Below, piece by piece: positions 9,069 to 17,397 of a stretch of 32,891 bases of DNA (the first letter of the stretch is position 1; each line of letters opens with the position of its first letter). Made by a program: the position numbers and the translations under genes. The DNA is taken from NCBI GenBank assembly GCA_902826795.1, contig CADEGD010000017.1, forward strand, positions 1-32,891, written 5' to 3'. The notes beneath the pieces are model-generated. The model saw only the letters and a list, made by a program, of their open reading frames with translations, did not search any database and was not told the origin of the DNA. This DNA comes from an uncultured Acidobacteriota bacterium (GTDB taxonomy: Bacteria; Acidobacteriota; Blastocatellia; Pyrinomonadales; Pyrinomonadaceae).

Positions 9069-10073
9069 TCATTTTTTCAATTCGAGCACCAACTGCTCAT
9101 CGTCATGATCGGATGGCGTTGTTCTGAGGAACGAGGTCCAGCCGAGCATTGGCCTTCTCATCGCCCGGGTCGTCAAGATCGTCTTCGGGATCTGTGTTTT
9201 CGCAAGGCAAAGCTGCACGTCGTAATCGAGCTCGAACCCGACCATGAGATCGACGATCGACTTGAGAGCCTTGTATCCCGAGCCGACCGGCAGGAATGCC
9301 TGAAACTTGTCTATCGTCAGCGGGCCGAGTTTGAGCCGAAACTTGGACTGCTGATCCCAAATTCTCTTTCCGACGATCGTATTCGAGCCAAGAAGATTTT
9401 TTTGCCGGCCGATCCTGGTCAGGTCTCGACGGTCGAGAGCCAGCCACTGGCCGTGAAACGCCTCGACCCTGGCCCGGATGCCGAAATAATCCTCCACCAT
9501 ATTTTCGAGAGCGTTTACCGAATGAGGCCGCTGCGAGATCAGACCTGTATATGGCAGCAGAGACTCGTCCGGGATGTCCATTCTATTCTGGATCCCAAGC
9601 GTGCCGAGGCCCGCAAAATCAAAAAGGTTGGACGTGAAATCGTCGTTGCCGCGCTCGTAATCGATCGGAAAACGATATTTTGCCCACGCCCTAAAAAACA
9701 TCGAAACGCTGCGGTGCGTGAAGATGTCCAGGAACGCCCAGAGCGTAGTGTCGCGATGGCGAATGCGATCCATCACGAGCTCGGTGTAATGGGTCGGAAG
9801 CACGCCGCTTACGCCGATCATTCCCATGAAGTTGACCATCAACTCGAGGGTCGAACCCCATTCGTGCTCGACGTTTTCAAGCTGATGGTTTTCGCTGGAC
9901 GGAAAGTCGAGAGCGATTCGCGAACGTATCCTGACAACTTCTTCGTCAGGCAGTGCCGTTCGGCCTATGGTCTGTCGCTCGGGATAAACTTTTTCGAGGA
10001 GGCGAACGGACTGAAAGAACTCATACGAGTATGGCCGTTCGAACAGATCCTCATGAATAGGCTTATCGGACAA
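9069..10073 (-). CDS. tssG: TssG baseplate subunit (ImpH/VasB family)
   Basis: This 334-residue protein is a component of the T6SS baseplate wedge, acting with TssE, TssF and TssK. The N-terminal FFQSVRLLE pattern, followed by IRSRIALDFPSS and later MGMIGVSGVLPTHYTELV, is typical of the family. The start is a TTG at 10071-10073. I accept it because a perfect GGAGG lies 6 bases upstream and no good ATG follows for many codons. The gene follows tssF with a 56-base gap and precedes clpV. The TTG start behind a strong ribosome site may set output at a moderate level. Confidence 0.95.
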   Translation of the reverse strand: MSDKPIHEDLFERPYSYEFFQSVRLLEKVYPERQTIGRTALPDEEVVRIRSRIALDFPSSENHQLENVEHEWGSTLELMVNFMGMIGVSGVLPTHYTELVMDRIRHRDTTLWAFLDIFTHRSVSMFFRAWAKYRFPIDYERGNDDFTSNLFDFAGLGTLGIQNRMDIPDESLLPYTGLISQRPHSVNALENMVEDYFGIRARVEAFHGQWLALDRRDLTRIGRQKNLLGSNTIVGKRIWDQQSKFRLKLGPLTIDKFQAFLPVGSGYKALKSIVDLMVGFELDYDVQLCLAKTQIPKTILTTRAMRRPMLGWTSFLRTTPSDHDDEQLVLELKK

Positions 10074-10084
10074 GTTTATCCTCC
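10071..10084 (-). promoter_or_regulatory. Ribosome binding site and TTG start of tssG
   Basis: On the minus strand GGAGG (10084-10080) is followed by six bases and TTG (10073-10071). The spacing is ideal, and this fixes the start of tssG at a non-ATG codon. Confidence 0.75.
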
Positions 10085-10129
10085 AACTGCCGTGCGCCCC
10101 AGGCGACGGCGATAGCGTGATGTCTAAAT

Positions 10130-12022
10130 CTAAACGATCACCTGCCGCGCGGCGCGTGCAGGAAAATCCTTGATGCCGTCTTCGCGTTGCATCGAACGGA
10201 TCGAAAGCTGATTGAACGAATTAACCGACGCGTAAAGGCCGAGAAAGTGATCGAGCACGGAAGCGAACAAGAACATGCCGCTGCCGACGAACTCTTCCTC
10301 GTCGAACGTCAATGTCGTATTGATCCCGCGAACGAATCCGGTGCCGACGCGGCCGCCGATCTGGCGTACGGCCTTGACCGACTCGACGCTGTTGATACCC
10401 AGTATCTGTTTTCGGGTCACGGCGGAATCGGTAAAGTTGTAGAGGTGCAGAATCTCCTGCAGGGCTTCCGGGCTTCCGTTCTCGCCATTAACGAGCGAAA
10501 GATAATTAAGATTCAGATGCGAGATAAGCCGCCATTGAACCGAGCGACGCATCGGCGGCCGGACCGTATCTGTCGGCTTTGTGATACAACGCACGCGCGA
10601 CGATACGGCGGTTCCCTCAACCTCGAAGTCGCCCTCTTTACCGCCGAACGGCAGACGGGCGGGCAGGTCGCGGTTAGTGCAGGTCATCCGCACGTTCAGA
10701 ACGTCGACCGCCGGAACGCGCGGATTGAACGAACCGTCGACGAACGACATGAACACTTCAGTACCTTCGTCATCAGGGCGCAGCGACGCTTTTCGCGAGG
10801 CATACCAATAAGCTTTTTCCAACTGTTCGCCGTAGACGTGCCGCATCGAATAGAACGGCGAGAACTCACGGGATTTATTCGTCCGCGGGTCCGTCATGTA
10901 GACCTCGTCTACCGAGTAGATCTCGGTGGTGGTCTGCCGGTGTACGTCAGGGATGATCTGATACTCGTATTTCTGCTGCGATACGAAGATCGGGTCGCCG
11001 AGGCGATTGAACAAATTGATGATCGGCGAGCAGCCGAGCTTGAACGTGTCCGCCGAGACGGGCGCGGCTGGCGGAACGACATCTTTCATATGTATGAGGA
11101 TGTCGAAGTGGCTGCCAAATTTTTTCGCGATCGCCTGATCGAGTCCGTAAACGTCGAAGAATAGGAACTTGTACGGAAAGGCAAAATACTCCGACAGCAG
11201 GCGATATCCGGCAAAGGAACGTTTCGTGTAGGGCAGAAGAGCTTCTTCATCCGCAAACCCGACCTGCTTGATAAATTCTTCGGCGGGCAGTATGACCGGA
11301 TCGGGAAGTTTTAACTGAAGGTTTGTAAGCGTCTTCAGCGTCCGGTCGCCCAAGGGGGCTTCAACGGCGCGAAATTCGAGTTTGGTCGCGTGGTTAAAGA
11401 TCAACTCATACATGTTGAATATGAGCTGCGGATCACCATCGATGAAGAAACGAAGAAACTGCGGTGGGGCGTTGGTCGCGGCATCCTTGATCTCGCTGAG
11501 GTTGCCGTCGCCAAAGCAGCGAAAACTCATGCGCACATAGCAATCCGCATATTTGCCGCGGCTGTCTTTGGGTGCGGGCGATTCAAGCTTTGCCGACAGC
11601 ATCTCCAACGGGGCAAGGTGGACGTCAAACGCGCTGCGGAACTGGCACGGCGTTCCCTCGACCGGGCGCGAATTGAGCCGCGCCCCGCGTTCGAGTTTTT
11701 GCACGACCGAAAGCTTATCTTTCGGATTGCCGGATGAGAATTGCGCGATCGCCATCGAAGGGATCGGCGCAAGATAGTGGGGATAGATAACGTTAAGGAA
11801 CGACTCGGTGATCTCGGGAAGCTCGTCATCAAGCTTGAGCCCGATGCGCGCCGTGAGAAAGGCAAACGCCTCGATCATCCGCTCAACGTGCGGATCTTCT
11901 ATCTTTTCCTGATCGATCTGGAGCCGGGCGGCGATCTTCGGATAACGTCGGGCGAAATCGGCGCCCATTCGACGCAGAAAGATCAACTCTCGTTCGTAGT
12001 ATCCAAGTAACTCGTCGCGCAT
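10130..12022 (-). CDS. tssF: TssF baseplate subunit (ImpG/VasA family)
   Basis: This 630-residue protein is a central component of the T6SS baseplate wedge. The N-terminal signature ELIFLRRMGADFARRYPKIA (residues 12-31) followed by RLQIDQEKIEDPHVERMIEA is characteristic. Further family patterns are SFLNVIYPHYLAPIPSMAI and, near the end, GTGFVRGINTTLTFDEEEF. The length is normal for the family. The ATG at 12020-12022 lies 26 bases after tssE and has no obvious Shine-Dalgarno, so coupling to tssE translation or a weak initiation rate is likely. The order tssE-tssF-tssG-clpV is a standard T6SS arrangement. Confidence 0.96.
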   Translation of the reverse strand: MRDELLGYYERELIFLRRMGADFARRYPKIAARLQIDQEKIEDPHVERMIEAFAFLTARIGLKLDDELPEITESFLNVIYPHYLAPIPSMAIAQFSSGNPKDKLSVVQKLERGARLNSRPVEGTPCQFRSAFDVHLAPLEMLSAKLESPAPKDSRGKYADCYVRMSFRCFGDGNLSEIKDAATNAPPQFLRFFIDGDPQLIFNMYELIFNHATKLEFRAVEAPLGDRTLKTLTNLQLKLPDPVILPAEEFIKQVGFADEEALLPYTKRSFAGYRLLSEYFAFPYKFLFFDVYGLDQAIAKKFGSHFDILIHMKDVVPPAAPVSADTFKLGCSPIINLFNRLGDPIFVSQQKYEYQIIPDVHRQTTTEIYSVDEVYMTDPRTNKSREFSPFYSMRHVYGEQLEKAYWYASRKASLRPDDEGTEVFMSFVDGSFNPRVPAVDVLNVRMTCTNRDLPARLPFGGKEGDFEVEGTAVSSRVRCITKPTDTVRPPMRRSVQWRLISHLNLNYLSLVNGENGSPEALQEILHLYNFTDSAVTRKQILGINSVESVKAVRQIGGRVGTGFVRGINTTLTFDEEEFVGSGMFLFASVLDHFLGLYASVNSFNQLSIRSMQREDGIKDFPARAARQVIV

Positions 12023-12048
12023 TCAATAAGAAGATCAGGTGAAAAAAA

Positions 12049-12546
12049 TCAGGATCTTTCGATCACTTTAAAGTCGCCGTTACCGGTCTGCAAAACCGTA
12101 TCGAAAACAACCCGTTCGGGTGCGGGGTCGATATCAAGAATCGCCTCTATTCGAAAACGAAGTTGCCGGTCGGTCGATGTCGTTTGCTCGAGCACGACCT
12201 TCGGATTCTTGAATCGCGGGTCAAAAACTTTTAGGGCCTTTTCGATCGAGCGAACAAGCTTGTTCCGTTCCGCTTGATTTGTAACGCTAAGGCCGGTGAC
12301 GTCGGGAAGCCCGTAGACGGCTACCGACCGATTTACCTCTTCCAAGGTTTCAGGAATTTCGACGATCGATTGCCGGGAATTGAGCAGCCATTCCAGGTCA
12401 CGCCGAACAGACAATTTCAGATCACGCAGGGCCACGTGGCTGGAGGTCGGGGCCTCCCTCTGCGATTTAGGATCGTCGTCAAGCAGCCTGTCAAAGACCG
12501 AGGTAGTGACCCTTAACCGATTACTTGCTTGATTTGAAATGGCCAT
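12049..12546 (-). CDS. tssE: TssE gp25-like baseplate protein
   Basis: This 165-residue homologue of the phage T4 gp25 wedge protein helps start sheath polymerisation on the baseplate. The family hallmark EWLLNSR lies at 52-58, preceded by a region of conserved basic residues (RDLKLSVRRDLE). The C-terminal half continues with strands typical of the GPW/gp25 fold, including LRFRIEAILDIDP. The start ATG at 12544-12546 has only a weak GGA upstream. A strong hairpin lies between it and hcp, which may lower read-through into tssE compared with hcp. Confidence 0.94.
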   Translation of the reverse strand: MAISNQASNRLRVTTSVFDRLLDDDPKSQREAPTSSHVALRDLKLSVRRDLEWLLNSRQSIVEIPETLEEVNRSVAVYGLPDVTGLSVTNQAERNKLVRSIEKALKVFDPRFKNPKVVLEQTTSTDRQLRFRIEAILDIDPAPERVVFDTVLQTGNGDFKVIERS

Positions 12547-12558
12547 CAGTTAGCGAAG

Positions 12559-12592
12559 TCCGGGAATACGCCATTTTCGGCATATTCCCGGA
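12559..12592 (-). promoter_or_regulatory. Stable hairpin between hcp and tssE
   Basis: A perfect 10-base inverted repeat, TCCGGGAATA and TATTCCCGGA, has a 14-base interior in which GCC and GGC can pair again around a six-base loop. It lies 54 bases after the hcp stop and 13 bases before the tssE start. No run of T follows on the minus strand, so a classical rho-independent terminator is unlikely. A 3' stabilising or processing hairpin for hcp mRNA, or an attenuator, fits better (inference). Confidence 0.7.
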
Positions 12593-12645
12593 ACAGTTGC
12601 GTCGGTGCTTTTGATCGCGTCCGACTTATCAGGGAAGAGTTTCGA

Positions 12646-13134
12646 CTACGCGATGCTCTTGCTCTGCTTGAAGTCGAAGTGGTAGTTTGCCGCATTCGAC
12701 ATCGTTCCACCTTCCGTCTTCTGCTCTTTGTAATCGACCTTCTTTTCGCCGTACGCCAAGCCGACTGAGTTCATGCTGTCAGAACCGTCCGACGCGCTCT
12801 CTTGCACATGCGTGACCTTACAATTGGTAAACTCGGTCGTCTTGAAGATCGAGAGGGTCGCGTCATTTGCGCTCTTGAGTTCTTTCAGGGTGACTTTGTT
12901 GATCGTCGCGCCCTTCGCACAAAGGCTTTCCAATTGGACGGCTGCCGATCCGCCCTTGAGCATAAAGCTGAACTCCGAGGCGGTCGCACGTCCGCTTGAC
13001 CATCCCGACGTATCGAGCTGAGCGTGGTTAGTGATACCCATATTACAGCTCATTACATCGATGTGTTCCTTGAACTCTGCCTTTTCCGTTTCACCCTTAA
13101 CGCCTTCAACTAACAAAACTCCGGTCCATCCCAT
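12646..13134 (-). CDS. hcp: Hcp/TssD inner tube protein
   Basis: This 162-residue protein forms the hexameric rings that stack into the T6SS inner tube. It is also a hallmark secreted protein and a carrier of small cargo. The Hcp family is recognised from length, an all-beta pattern, the N-terminal region ending in NMGITNHAQLD, and the C-terminal YHFDFKQSKSI strand. Residues VTLKELKSANDATLSIF match the conserved centre of the family. The ATG at 13132-13134 has a strong AAGGAG site. The gene is set apart from tssC by 157 bases and from tssE by 99 bases, and each gap contains a hairpin. This suits the high copy number of Hcp. Confidence 0.95.
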   Translation of the reverse strand: MGWTGVLLVEGVKGETEKAEFKEHIDVMSCNMGITNHAQLDTSGWSSGRATASEFSFMLKGGSAAVQLESLCAKGATINKVTLKELKSANDATLSIFKTTEFTNCKVTHVQESASDGSDSMNSVGLAYGEKKVDYKEQKTEGGTMSNAANYHFDFKQSKSIA

Positions 13135-13221
13135 TTTTTTATCTCCTTATTTATAGCCAACTTTGGGCTTCTGTTTTTATTTTCAAGGTTTCCCAGGTCC
13201 GAGTTTATCGTCTCTTCGCAC

Positions 13222-13272
13222 TGGCGGGGCCGTTTGTTATCCCCTTACATTTGATAGACGACGGCCCAGCCA
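13222..13272 (-). promoter_or_regulatory. Long-armed inverted repeat in the tssC-hcp gap
   Basis: TGGCGGGGCCGT (13222-13233) and ACGGCCCAGCCA (13261-13272) pair over 12 bases with one mismatch around a 27-base loop. The repeat sits 19 bases after the tssC stop and 87 bases before hcp, and no T-run follows. It may protect tssC or hcp mRNA ends after cleavage, or it may act as an attenuator. I see no clean sigma-70 promoter for hcp in the rest of this 157-base gap. Confidence 0.55.
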
Positions 13273-13291
13273 GCATTTGCGTAGAAATCGA

Positions 13292-14782
13292 TCAACCCTT
13301 AGCTGGCGGTGGAAGATCGGCTACAAGACGTAGTGACACCGAGAGTTCATCGAGCTGGAAATGCGGCCTTAAAAAGGCAACAGCTCGATAGCAGCCCGGT
13401 TTGCCCGGGATCTCAGCTACGTCAACCCGAGCTTCCCGAAGGGGATATTTAGCCTTGACGTTCTGCCCGGCATTATCGTCAGAGGTGACGTAGTTCATGA
13501 TCCAGCGGTTCAGGAACTGTTCAGCCTCGCTGCGCGACATAAAGCTTCCGATCTTGTCTCTCATCATCGACTTCAGATAGTGAGCGAACCGCGAGGTCGC
13601 AAAAATATACTGAAGCTGACTCGAGAGGCGAGCATTGGCGTTCGCGGCATCGGTATCGTATTTCTTCGCCTTGTTGCATGACTGCATTCCGAAGAAGGCT
13701 GCGTAATCGGTACCTTTGCAGTGAACCAGTGGAATGAATCCGTTATCAGAGAATTCCTTTTCACGACGGTCCGTGATCGAGACCTCTGTCGGACACTTTT
13801 GAGCGACTTCGCCCTCATCGGTAGCGAAGGTATGAGTGGGAAGGCTGTCTACCAGTCCGCCGCCCTCGACACCGCGGATAGCAACGCACCAGCCGTGCAT
13901 CGCGAACGCCTCGGTCAGGCGGGTTCCAAGCGAATACGCCGCGTTTGACCAGAGGTACTTCTTGTTGTCCGTACCGTCCACGTCTTCTTCAAAATTGAAG
14001 GTCTCTGTCGGCCGGGTTGCCGCTCCGTAAGGCTCGCGTGCGAGCGTATGCGGCAGCGTAAGCCCAACGTATCTCGAATCTTCCGACTCGCGGAAGCTGC
14101 GCCACTTGGCGTACTCCGTTCGGTCGAAGATCTTGGATACGTCACGAACATCGGTCATATCCGCGAAGGTTTCCCATCCGAAGAGATCCGCTGCGGCAGC
14201 CGCGACAAACGGGGCATGAGCGGCGGCGGCGACCTGCGAGACCTTCTCGAGCAGGGCCATATCCTGCGGGTGGTTGCCGAACTCGTAATCTCCGATAAGA
14301 GCGCCGAACGGTGCTCCACCGAAGGTTCCGTATTCGTCTTCGTAAACCTTTTTGAAGAGCGCCGACTGGTCAAACTCGAGCGCCCTTTCCAGATCTTTCA
14401 AGAGATCTTTCTTGTTTACGCTCATCACGCGGATCTTCAGCATCGGGCTCGTCTCGCTGTTCATCACGAGCTGATTGAGGCCGCGCCACGAACCTTCAAG
14501 CTTTTGAAAGTCTTCGTGGTGCATGATCACATTTAGCTGTGTCGAAAGGAGGCGGTCGATCTCCGCGATCCGGGAATTGATGGCGAGGTCCATGTTCTTA
14601 GACATGGTCAATTCGCCGGCCATGACCTGATTGACGAATTCGCCGATCATGTCCTTTGCGGCATCGCGTTGAAAATCATCGCGAGCCATTTTGCCGTCGG
14701 CCAAAATCTTATCGAGCAGACTAACTTCTTGAGTTTCTTCCGCCGCTTGGGCCGCAGCCTCTTGTTTCTGTTTCTCAGCCAT
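13292..14782 (-). CDS. tssC: TssC/VipB sheath large subunit
   Basis: This 496-residue protein is the large sheath subunit that pairs with TssB to form the contractile tube around Hcp. Family patterns are NPEFQKLEGSWRGLNQLV-like at about 91-107 (here HHEDFQKLEGSWRGL), the GALIGDYEF region near 160, and the RFAHYLKSMMRDKIGSFMS stretch. It ends in a region rich in LRPHFQLDELSVSLRLVADLP, also typical. The length matches the family. The ATG at 14780-14782 follows tssB by 6 bases, and its AAGGAGG site overlaps the tssB 3' end. This supports coupled, stoichiometric production of the two sheath proteins. Confidence 0.97.
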   Translation of the reverse strand: MAEKQKQEAAAQAAEETQEVSLLDKILADGKMARDDFQRDAAKDMIGEFVNQVMAGELTMSKNMDLAINSRIAEIDRLLSTQLNVIMHHEDFQKLEGSWRGLNQLVMNSETSPMLKIRVMSVNKKDLLKDLERALEFDQSALFKKVYEDEYGTFGGAPFGALIGDYEFGNHPQDMALLEKVSQVAAAAHAPFVAAAAADLFGWETFADMTDVRDVSKIFDRTEYAKWRSFRESEDSRYVGLTLPHTLAREPYGAATRPTETFNFEEDVDGTDNKKYLWSNAAYSLGTRLTEAFAMHGWCVAIRGVEGGGLVDSLPTHTFATDEGEVAQKCPTEVSITDRREKEFSDNGFIPLVHCKGTDYAAFFGMQSCNKAKKYDTDAANANARLSSQLQYIFATSRFAHYLKSMMRDKIGSFMSRSEAEQFLNRWIMNYVTSDDNAGQNVKAKYPLREARVDVAEIPGKPGCYRAVAFLRPHFQLDELSVSLRLVADLPPPAKG

Positions 14783-14788
14783 TTCTAA

Positions 14789-15304
14789 CTATTCCTCCTT
14801 CGCTCCGAGCCCCAGCGACTCGCTAAGCTGCTTCTGCTTATCGGCGTCTGCCATGATGTCGTTCAACATCTCTTCCAGCTTGTCGTTACCGTCCATCTTG
14901 GACATTAGATCGTTAAGCTTCTTGCGTGCCTCAACCAATTTGCGGAGCGGTTCAACCTGTTGGACGATGCTGTCAGGCTCAAAGTCTTCAAGCTTGTTGA
15001 ATTTCAATTCAACACCGACCTTGCTGCCGTCATCCTGAAGCCTGTTGTCGACCGTATAGGCGAGCCTCGGCTTCATTCCCGATAGCACCTGATCGAAGTT
15101 ATCGCGGTCAATCTCGACGAACTTGCGGTTCTTCAGTGCCGGCAGGGCTTCTTCGGGTTTGCCGACGTAATCACCGAGCACGCCGACGATGAACGGCAGC
15201 TCCTTCATCTCGATCGCTCCGCCGGTTTCCACATCGTAAGTGATCTGGACCCGCGGCGGGCGGATTCGAGCAATCTTTTGTTGAACGCTTTCTCGTTTCG
15301 GCAT
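14789..15304 (-). CDS. tssB: TssB/VipA sheath small subunit
   Basis: This 171-residue protein is the small sheath subunit and partner of TssC. The family start is clear: S.QQKIARIRPPRVQITYDVE, then KELPFIVGVLGDYVG and LKNRKFVEIDRDNFDQVL. The C-terminal helix carries the acidic KMDGNDKLEEMLNDIM stretch. The ATG at 15302-15304 has an AAGGAG site 10 bases upstream. It lies 54 bases after tssA. In T6SS classes that carry TagJ, the N-terminal helix of TssB binds TagJ. A TagJ gene is present just upstream here. Confidence 0.97.
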   Translation of the reverse strand: MPKRESVQQKIARIRPPRVQITYDVETGGAIEMKELPFIVGVLGDYVGKPEEALPALKNRKFVEIDRDNFDQVLSGMKPRLAYTVDNRLQDDGSKVGVELKFNKLEDFEPDSIVQQVEPLRKLVEARKKLNDLMSKMDGNDKLEEMLNDIMADADKQKQLSESLGLGAKEE

Positions 15305-15358
15305 TATTTGTTATCTCCTTGCTTATTTAGCTTTGTATAGAAACTTAAGGGTACGCCT

Positions 15359-16483
15359 CTAGTAATTATCTCCCTGTTGTCCTGTGACCCCGAGCGTTTC
15401 CCGCACGTTGAATAGAACGCTCTCATCCTTGATCACTTCCTGCAGCCACGAATCGAGCGGCATGTTGCCCCACTTTACGGCCCGCTGAACGAGATAGGAA
15501 ACCGGACTATGCGGCTCGGTCGCCTGAAAAAATGCCGCTATCTCGCCGAGGCGTGAAAGGGCGTCCGCCCGGCTTTGAACCGCGCCGGAACGCTTTCCTC
15601 CCGCAGATGTTCCACCTTCGCCGGCGTCGGTATCGCCTTCGGATTCCGACAATTCGACGGGATCCGGCTCTTCGGCTCGTTTTAATTCAAGGATCCTCTT
15701 TACTTGAAGATGAATGTTCTCAAATCCTTTCTTAAATTCCGTCAGCGATGGAGCCTGATTACGGTCAAACTTCTCGTCGATCGTCCGGTTAAGGTCGTTA
15801 AAAGCCGTCCAGCACTCTTCCATCAGGAGATTCACGTTCTCGATGAAAGCACGTCGGGTTTGGCCGACGTCACGCTGCCAACGTTCGTAAGTTACCTTCC
15901 CGTCCGCCTCGGCCTTAGCGACACGGTTTTTGATCTCTTCGCCTTCGGTCAGGCCCATCGAGTCGATGTTGTCCGGGATGATCAGCGTTTGGGAAGTCAT
16001 CCAGTCTCGGTAGTTGTAGGATGAACCCCCTGTTAATGCTACGAACTGGGCGGATTCCGCCAACTCTTTGTCGGCCCACGCAAGGGCGTTCGCCCGGCCT
16101 TCCTGATCGCCGTCTTCCATCTCCGGATAGAGGGTGTCCCAGAAGCTGTCCTGCATCTGTGCGAGGATCTTCAAACCGTCCCGAATTCCGGCCAGGCCAT
16201 GCGTTCGGGCCAGGGCTTCGCTAAGCCATACCGCGATCTGCAGGTCTTTGCTCGTAGTTGACAGCGAAGGAACGGCCAGATCGATCACCAAACGGTAGTT
16301 GGCGACCTTGGTGTCGGTCTTCCAGTCGCCCTGATCCATTTCATCGTCGGCCCGCCTGGCCTCGCGGATCTGATCATAGATCCCCGAATACTTCACATCC
16401 TCGCCGGAAGGGTTTTCTCCGGATATCGGCTGCAGTATTAGGTCAAAGTCGACCACGGGCGGATTTTGGAGTTCTTCACTCAT
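15359..16483 (-). CDS. tssA: TssA baseplate/sheath cap protein (ImpA family)
   Basis: This 374-residue protein coordinates baseplate priming and sheath/tube elongation. The ImpA N-terminal domain covers about 14-140, beginning LILQPISGENPSGEDVKYS. A variable acidic Gly/Ser linker follows near 280-300. The C-terminus has the conserved EPHSPVSYLVQRAVKWGNMP pattern. I take the ATG at 16481-16483, with GGAG nine bases upstream, over an in-frame TTG one codon earlier; the two differ by a single residue. The 108-base gap to tagJ is the first sizeable break inside the tss block. It holds a possible promoter and an inverted repeat. Confidence 0.94.
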   Translation of the reverse strand: MSEELQNPPVVDFDLILQPISGENPSGEDVKYSGIYDQIREARRADDEMDQGDWKTDTKVANYRLVIDLAVPSLSTTSKDLQIAVWLSEALARTHGLAGIRDGLKILAQMQDSFWDTLYPEMEDGDQEGRANALAWADKELAESAQFVALTGGSSYNYRDWMTSQTLIIPDNIDSMGLTEGEEIKNRVAKAEADGKVTYERWQRDVGQTRRAFIENVNLLMEECWTAFNDLNRTIDEKFDRNQAPSLTEFKKGFENIHLQVKRILELKRAEEPDPVELSESEGDTDAGEGGTSAGGKRSGAVQSRADALSRLGEIAAFFQATEPHSPVSYLVQRAVKWGNMPLDSWLQEVIKDESVLFNVRETLGVTGQQGDNY

Positions 16484-16530
16484 CAAAACGCACTCCTAAA
16501 CAGGTAAATTCAGCGGTAAAAGGGCTTCAA

Positions 16531-16563
16531 GTTTTCGGGAACGCCATCATTCTAGCCGAAAAC
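16531..16563 (-). repeat. Inverted repeat in the tagJ-tssA gap, possible operator
   Basis: Arms GTTTTCGG (16531-16538) and CCGAAAAC (16556-16563) pair perfectly over 8 bases with a 17-base spacer. The spacer contains the candidate -10 box of the tssA promoter. The placement would suit an operator. No T-run follows, so it is not a terminator. Confidence 0.4.
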
Positions 16564-16578
16564 CCCATAAAAGCACAA
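16549..16578 (-). promoter_or_regulatory. Candidate sigma-70-type promoter for tssA and downstream genes
   Basis: On the minus strand TTGTGC (16578-16573) and TAGAAT (16554-16549) are separated by 18 bases, about 65 bases upstream of the tssA start. The -10 box matches the consensus at five of six positions; the -35 is weak. It would start a second transcript covering the sheath, tube and baseplate genes. Confidence 0.35.
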
Positions 16579-16594
16579 CAAAAAATCAAAATCA

Positions 16595-17389
16595 CTAGTC
16601 CCTGTTAAACGCTATCGTTTTAACATCGAGAGCCGGCAGGTCTTTTCCATCGGCCCAAAACAGCCGCGAGCCCTCGCCGATAAACACCTCATTGCCAAGA
16701 TCGCGCCAATCGACGCTTCGGCCGAGCCGGACCTGATCGTCATCGTTCTTCCACGAATCTGCGTAAAGCGAAGGGAAGAACATTTCGCCCGATGTTCCGT
16801 TGATCAATTCGATCTGAGCCTGAGGCCAGTAGATATCCCGCAAAGACTTTCTTTCTAGAAACTCGACCGAGACGACCTGCTCCATCGGAAGCCACACGTA
16901 TTGGTCTTTGAGAAAGACCTCAAAGACGCACATCGTCAGGTCGTTATAGTCTCGAAAGTCTTCGTATGTTTCGCCGTTGATCGTGACGGCATTCGCCGGC
17001 CTTTCTTCCTCAACCTTATCGAGCAGTTCGCGCGCGGCGGCGGTATCGCCCTGCCTGACAAGATCGACCGCACGAAGAAGGTCTTCGACGTGATCGGGAA
17101 CGCCGCCGATGAACTCCGGCCGGGTGCTATGCGCGAAAAGGTTCGCCCGGTCACGCTCGCACTTGAAATTCTGGCGGTAGATTATCGAGCCGATACCGGC
17201 GTTGGGATCTTGATGCCCGATGGCGTCGAGCTGTTTTTCGGCACGGTCCCAATCGCCCGAGAAGCAAGACAGCTCAAACAAAAATGTGCGGGCCGAGATG
17301 TTCGTCGGCTGCTTTTTGACCGTTTCGATGGCAGCGGCAATTGCTCCGCCGAGGTCGCTTTCATCCAATTTAAGTTTTGCTGCTTCCAT
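16595..17389 (-). CDS. tagJ: TagJ/ImpE accessory protein
   Basis: This 264-residue protein has a TPR-like helical N-terminal half (AAIETVKKQPTNISARTFL, then FSGDWDRAEKQLDAI) and the ImpE-type C-terminal half with YVWLPMEQVVSVEF and LRDIYWPQA. TagJ binds the TssB N-terminus in a subset of T6SSs and accompanies ClpV-dependent sheath recycling. The start ATG at 17387-17389 has a GAGG site that overlaps the end of tssM, leaving an 8-base gap. Its place between tssM and tssA matches other TagJ-containing clusters. Family assignment is firm; the exact mechanism is less well established. Confidence 0.9.
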   Translation of the reverse strand: MEAAKLKLDESDLGGAIAAAIETVKKQPTNISARTFLFELSCFSGDWDRAEKQLDAIGHQDPNAGIGSIIYRQNFKCERDRANLFAHSTRPEFIGGVPDHVEDLLRAVDLVRQGDTAAARELLDKVEEERPANAVTINGETYEDFRDYNDLTMCVFEVFLKDQYVWLPMEQVVSVEFLERKSLRDIYWPQAQIELINGTSGEMFFPSLYADSWKNDDDQVRLGRSVDWRDLGNEVFIGEGSRLFWADGKDLPALDVKTIAFNRD

Positions 17390-17397
17390 AAGATCCT

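Noticed and set aside
9105..11164. Plus-strand open frames of 336 and 325 codons opposite tssG and tssF
   Set aside because: They are antisense shadows of well-supported baseplate genes, rich in Arg and with no recognisable domain or ribosome site.
13135..13160. TATAAA word upstream of hcp as a promoter -10 box
   Set aside because: It sits directly against the ribosome binding site, leaves no room for a transcription start and has no -35 at the right distance.
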